A stretch of DNA of 33,454 nucleotides from Methyloversatilis sp. (GTDB taxonomy: Bacteria > Pseudomonadota > Gammaproteobacteria > Burkholderiales > Rhodocyclaceae), in contig NZ_JAUYRO010000005.1 in NCBI RefSeq assembly GCF_030696805.1, positions 1-33,454 of the forward strand. Reading direction: 5' to 3'. Shown here piece after piece: positions 31,222 through 33,454 of this stretch. Numbering within the stretch: position 1 is the stretch's first letter; every line of letters starts with the position of its first letter. The position numbers and the translations under genes were made by a program. The notes under the pieces were generated by a model. That model was given only the letters and a program-made list of their open reading frames with translations. It had not been told where the DNA came from and made no database searches.

Positions 31222-32244
31222 TCAGCCCGTTTGCAGCAGCGGTGCGTCTGCATCAGGCGACGGCGCGTGCCACGCAGCAGCACTCAGACGGCGCGGCCAC
31301 GGCGGCAGTTCGATGCGCGGCATTTCGCGCATGCTGAAAAACAGCACCAGCAGCAGCGGCGGCGAGTTGAACAGCAGCATGTGCACGACCGAGTCTTCCG
31401 AAATGCCGAAATACGGCACGGCCGCCGCCGCGAGAATCAGGCCGATGCAGGTCGCCACCGGAATCGTGCGGCGCAGGAACACGCCCCAGCGCGCAGCGCG
31501 CCAGTCGGCATGGAAGGCATCGGGCGGTCGCGACAGGGTGCGGTCGAGATGGACGACGGTCGCCTCGAGCTTGCGTTCGGCATCGGCGCTGCGCGCCACA
31601 CCCCGCCCGCGCAGCCGCAGCGTGCCGCGCCAGCCGCCCTGGTCGGTCAGGCTGCGGCGAAAGCAGTCCCAGTCGCGGCCGAGCACCGCCAGCAGATCGT
31701 CGGGCAGTTCGACCGCGGGCTCGCCGGCAACACCGTCATCGACCAGCTTCAGTTCCGCCGGCACACCCTTGACCGACGACACCTCCATCGTCAGCAAGAC
31801 GCCCGCCCCGCGCACGTCGGCGTCGCTCAGCACCGGCGCGTCGCTGGCCGTGTCGTCGCGCCACAGCCCGTCACCGCCACCGAGCCGGTACGACAGCCCG
31901 ACGACGAAGCGTCCGATCATGCGGAACTGCTGCTGCACGTCGATCGCCTCGACGCGCGCCAGCAGCTCGCCCGGCGGCGCGCCCTCCGCCACCAGCCGAG
32001 CCGCCACGCCCGACGCATGCGTGAGCGTACGGGTCAGCCGGTAACGATCGGACGCTGGCTGGTCGAGCCGCAATACCTCGACCAGTTGCGCACTGCCCGG
32101 CGCGTCGAGTACGTGCGTAACCGGACGGAACACCAGCTGCCGCGCGAGCCGGTCGCTCGCCGGCAGATCGACCGGCCGCCCGCGCCGGACGAAGGGCTCG
32201 ACCAGCGCGAGAATGTCATGGTGGGTCAGCGGCGCCGTCGTCAT
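31222..32244 (-). CDS. Membrane protein of the MoxR/VWA operon, unknown
   Basis: This 340-residue protein is the first gene of the operon. The N-terminal 250 residues are soluble and polar, with no motif I know. Two membrane helices lie near the C terminus (about 255-275, IPVATCIGLILAAAAVPYFG, and 284-304, MLLFNSPPLLLVLFF), followed by a Pro-rich tail. Operon position suggests it anchors the MoxR/VWA pair to the membrane or is their client; this is inference. No ribosome-binding site of note is seen before ATG 32244. Confidence 0.75.
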   Translation of the reverse strand: MTTAPLTHHDILALVEPFVRRGRPVDLPASDRLARQLVFRPVTHVLDAPGSAQLVEVLRLDQPASDRYRLTRTLTHASGVAARLVAEGAPPGELLARVEAIDVQQQFRMIGRFVVGLSYRLGGGDGLWRDDTASDAPVLSDADVRGAGVLLTMEVSSVKGVPAELKLVDDGVAGEPAVELPDDLLAVLGRDWDCFRRSLTDQGGWRGTLRLRGRGVARSADAERKLEATVVHLDRTLSRPPDAFHADWRAARWGVFLRRTIPVATCIGLILAAAAVPYFGISEDSVVHMLLFNSPPLLLVLFFSMREMPRIELPPWPRRLSAAAWHAPSPDADAPLLQTG

Positions 32245-32384
32245 CGCGCCGCCTTTAGGTGCCTATCTCCGAATCGCTTCATGCCTGCCGCGCTCCGCTC
32301 GAATTGACTGCCCGGCGCAGTGTAGCGCAGCGAAAAAGCACCGCATGCTGCAGCACCGCGGCTATTGCGAGGCCCGCAATCCGT

Positions 32385-33089
32385 TCAGGGCGACAGGCGG
32401 TGAGCAAGCTCGATCAGGCTCGCTACCGCGATATCCACCGGCACCCCGGGTTTCGATTCGCCGCGTCCCGGGCCGTGCTCGTCCGGGCGGGCGATGAAGG
32501 CGGTGCGCAGACCGGCGGCAGCAGCGCCGGCCAGATCGGACGAGTGGGCGGCCACCATCATCGTCTGTTCGGGGGCGAGATCGAAGGCGTCGGCGGCCGA
32601 GCGATAGACGATGGCCTTGGGCTTGTAGTCGCGCGCCAGTTCGGCTCCGGTGATGGCGTCCCACGGGAAGTCATTTCGCCGCGCCAGATCGACCATCAGC
32701 GCGATGTGGCCGTTGGAACACGGTGCAAGCCGGTAGTGCGGGCGCAGCGCGGCGAGCCCGGCGGCCACATCGGGCCAGGCGTCGAGCCGGTGCCAGGCCA
32801 GCGCAAGTTCGCATCGCGTGGCCTCGTCGGCGCGCTCGGCGCCGAAGGCGGTCAGCACGATGTCGAGGTTGCGCCGGTGCAGCGCATCCAGCTTCATGAA
32901 GGGCAGTCGGCCAGCCCTCACTTCCTCCATCGAAGGCTGGTACTCCGCGCGCCAGGCATCGGCCAGTGCCGGACCATCGATGGCGATGCCGACGCGTCCG
33001 AGCAGCGTCTGTGCCTCGCGCGCGACGGCCGTACGCCAGTCGACCAGCGTGCCGAACACGTCGAACACCAGCGCCTTCACGTCACGCAT
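32385..33089 (-). CDS. HAD-superfamily haloacid dehalogenase type II-like hydrolase
   Basis: This 234-residue HAD hydrolase has the nucleophile Asp10 in VFDVFGTLVDW, motif II Ser125-Asn126 (CSNG), motif III Lys156 (DYKPKAIVY) and a motif IV Asp185 in AAHSSDLAGA. Type II haloacid dehalogenases replace halogen with hydroxyl on 2-haloacids through an Asp ester. The motif IV region reads H-S-S-D, not the S-x-N-x-x-D of well-studied L-DEX enzymes, as in many genomic homologues, so the actual substrate is uncertain. It lies 140 bp upstream, in minus-strand terms, of the membrane-protein gene and may be a separate unit. Confidence 0.88.
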   Translation of the reverse strand: MRDVKALVFDVFGTLVDWRTAVAREAQTLLGRVGIAIDGPALADAWRAEYQPSMEEVRAGRLPFMKLDALHRRNLDIVLTAFGAERADEATRCELALAWHRLDAWPDVAAGLAALRPHYRLAPCSNGHIALMVDLARRNDFPWDAITGAELARDYKPKAIVYRSAADAFDLAPEQTMMVAAHSSDLAGAAAAGLRTAFIARPDEHGPGRGESKPGVPVDIAVASLIELAHRLSP

Positions 33090-33162
33090 CGCAACCTCCC
33101 GCCAGATTCGATGGGTGCAGCTTAACGAACAGTTGGCATACGCGACGTCGCGTGATCACCGC
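33090..33162. other. Upstream region of the HAD gene
   Basis: This short stretch before the repeat array contains the presumed promoter of the HAD gene on the minus strand; no clear consensus element is seen. Confidence 0.3.
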
Positions 33163-33454
33163 GCGGATCGCGGACAGGGTCCGCTCCTACGAAAAACGTC
33201 GACGTTGACCGAAGCCTTGCCGCCCTTCGCAGGAGCCTGCCCCGCAGGCGATTCCGGTCTTCGAAATGCGCCACGGCGTGATCGACGCGCGGATCGCGGA
33301 CGGGGTCCGCTCCTACGAAAAACCGTCGATCGCAGCAACCTTGCCGCCTTTCGTAGGAGCCTGCCCTGCAGGCGATTCCGGTCTTCGAAATGCGCCACGG
33401 CGTGATCGACGCGCGGATCGCGGACGGGGTCCGCTCCTACGAAAAACCGTCGAT
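33163..33454. repeat. Tandem REP-like array, ~124-bp period, continuing beyond the window
   Basis: The core GCGGATCGCGGACGGGGTCC plus GCTCCTACGAAAAA occurs three times, starting near 33163, 33289 and 33413, giving spacings of 126 and 124 bp. Each unit also contains the opposed arm TTTCGTAGGAGCCTGCCCTG ending in CAGGC, so units are paired inverted hairpins as in BIME/REP elements. The last two units are nearly identical over the visible length. The same family occurs once at 13062-13187. Confidence 0.85.

Noticed and set aside
33163-33454. A CRISPR array
   Set aside because: The repeat unit is about 124 bp with nearly identical content throughout, not short repeats separated by unique spacers; the hairpin arms fit REP elements.

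Overview
The window looks like a GC-rich betaproteobacterial chromosome, most likely a Rhodocyclales-type bacterium such as Methyloversatilis or a relative. This taxonomic guess is inference: it rests on four PEP-CTERM proteins (exosortase substrates typical of exopolysaccharide-forming betaproteobacteria), DUF502 and DUF4149 membrane proteins, a lipoprotein cytochrome c and GC-rich codon use. No rRNA, tRNA or CRISPR array was found.

Region 1 (1-6.1 kb) opens with the 3' end of a cyanase gene and its terminator. A complete IS4-family insertion sequence follows (16-bp perfect inverted repeats, 9-bp target duplication), inserted just upstream of a Hanks-type Ser/Thr kinase gene. Next comes a strikingly AT-rich three-gene unit (here A, B, C) with overlapping reading frames. 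A looks like a PD-(D/E)XK nuclease; B and C are not recognised. The unit lies precisely between two direct copies of a short motif containing GGGAC..AGCAAC. It is the best candidate in the window for an undescribed, probably defensive, cassette.

Region 2 (6.1-11.2 kb) is a graveyard of toxin-antitoxin and related genes. It holds a dead REP-associated (RAYT/Y1) transposase, one intact vapBC pair, and two broken copies of a second vapC type, one still with its vapB. It also has a DUF4160/DUF2442 pair plus a decayed duplicate, a zeta-like kinase toxin with an internal deletion plus its small partner, an orphan HTH antitoxin, and a chimeric antitoxin remnant. GGGGAC- or GGGTCTG-type motifs sit at many junctions, suggesting mosaic assembly.

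Region 3 (11.2-28.6 kb) is ordinary chromosome with surface and EPS themes. In order: a PAS-GGDEF diguanylate cyclase, a glycine-rich-domain membrane protein, a PEP-CTERM protein, a Cys-rich small protein coupled to a membrane protein, a cold-shock/TM/Excalibur fusion, a PEP-CTERM protein with three cadherin-like repeats, and a PEP-CTERM metallophosphoesterase. After these come DUF502, a cytochrome c lipoprotein, three small membrane proteins, and a PEP-CTERM beta-repeat protein followed 26 bp later by a GT-B glycosyltransferase. REP-like elements fill several gaps.

Region 4 (28.7-33.5 kb) carries a three-gene operon (membrane protein, MoxR-type AAA+ ATPase, HEXXH/VWA-like protein), a HAD-superfamily haloacid dehalogenase-like gene, and the beginning of a tandem REP array with a ~124-bp period that runs off the window end.
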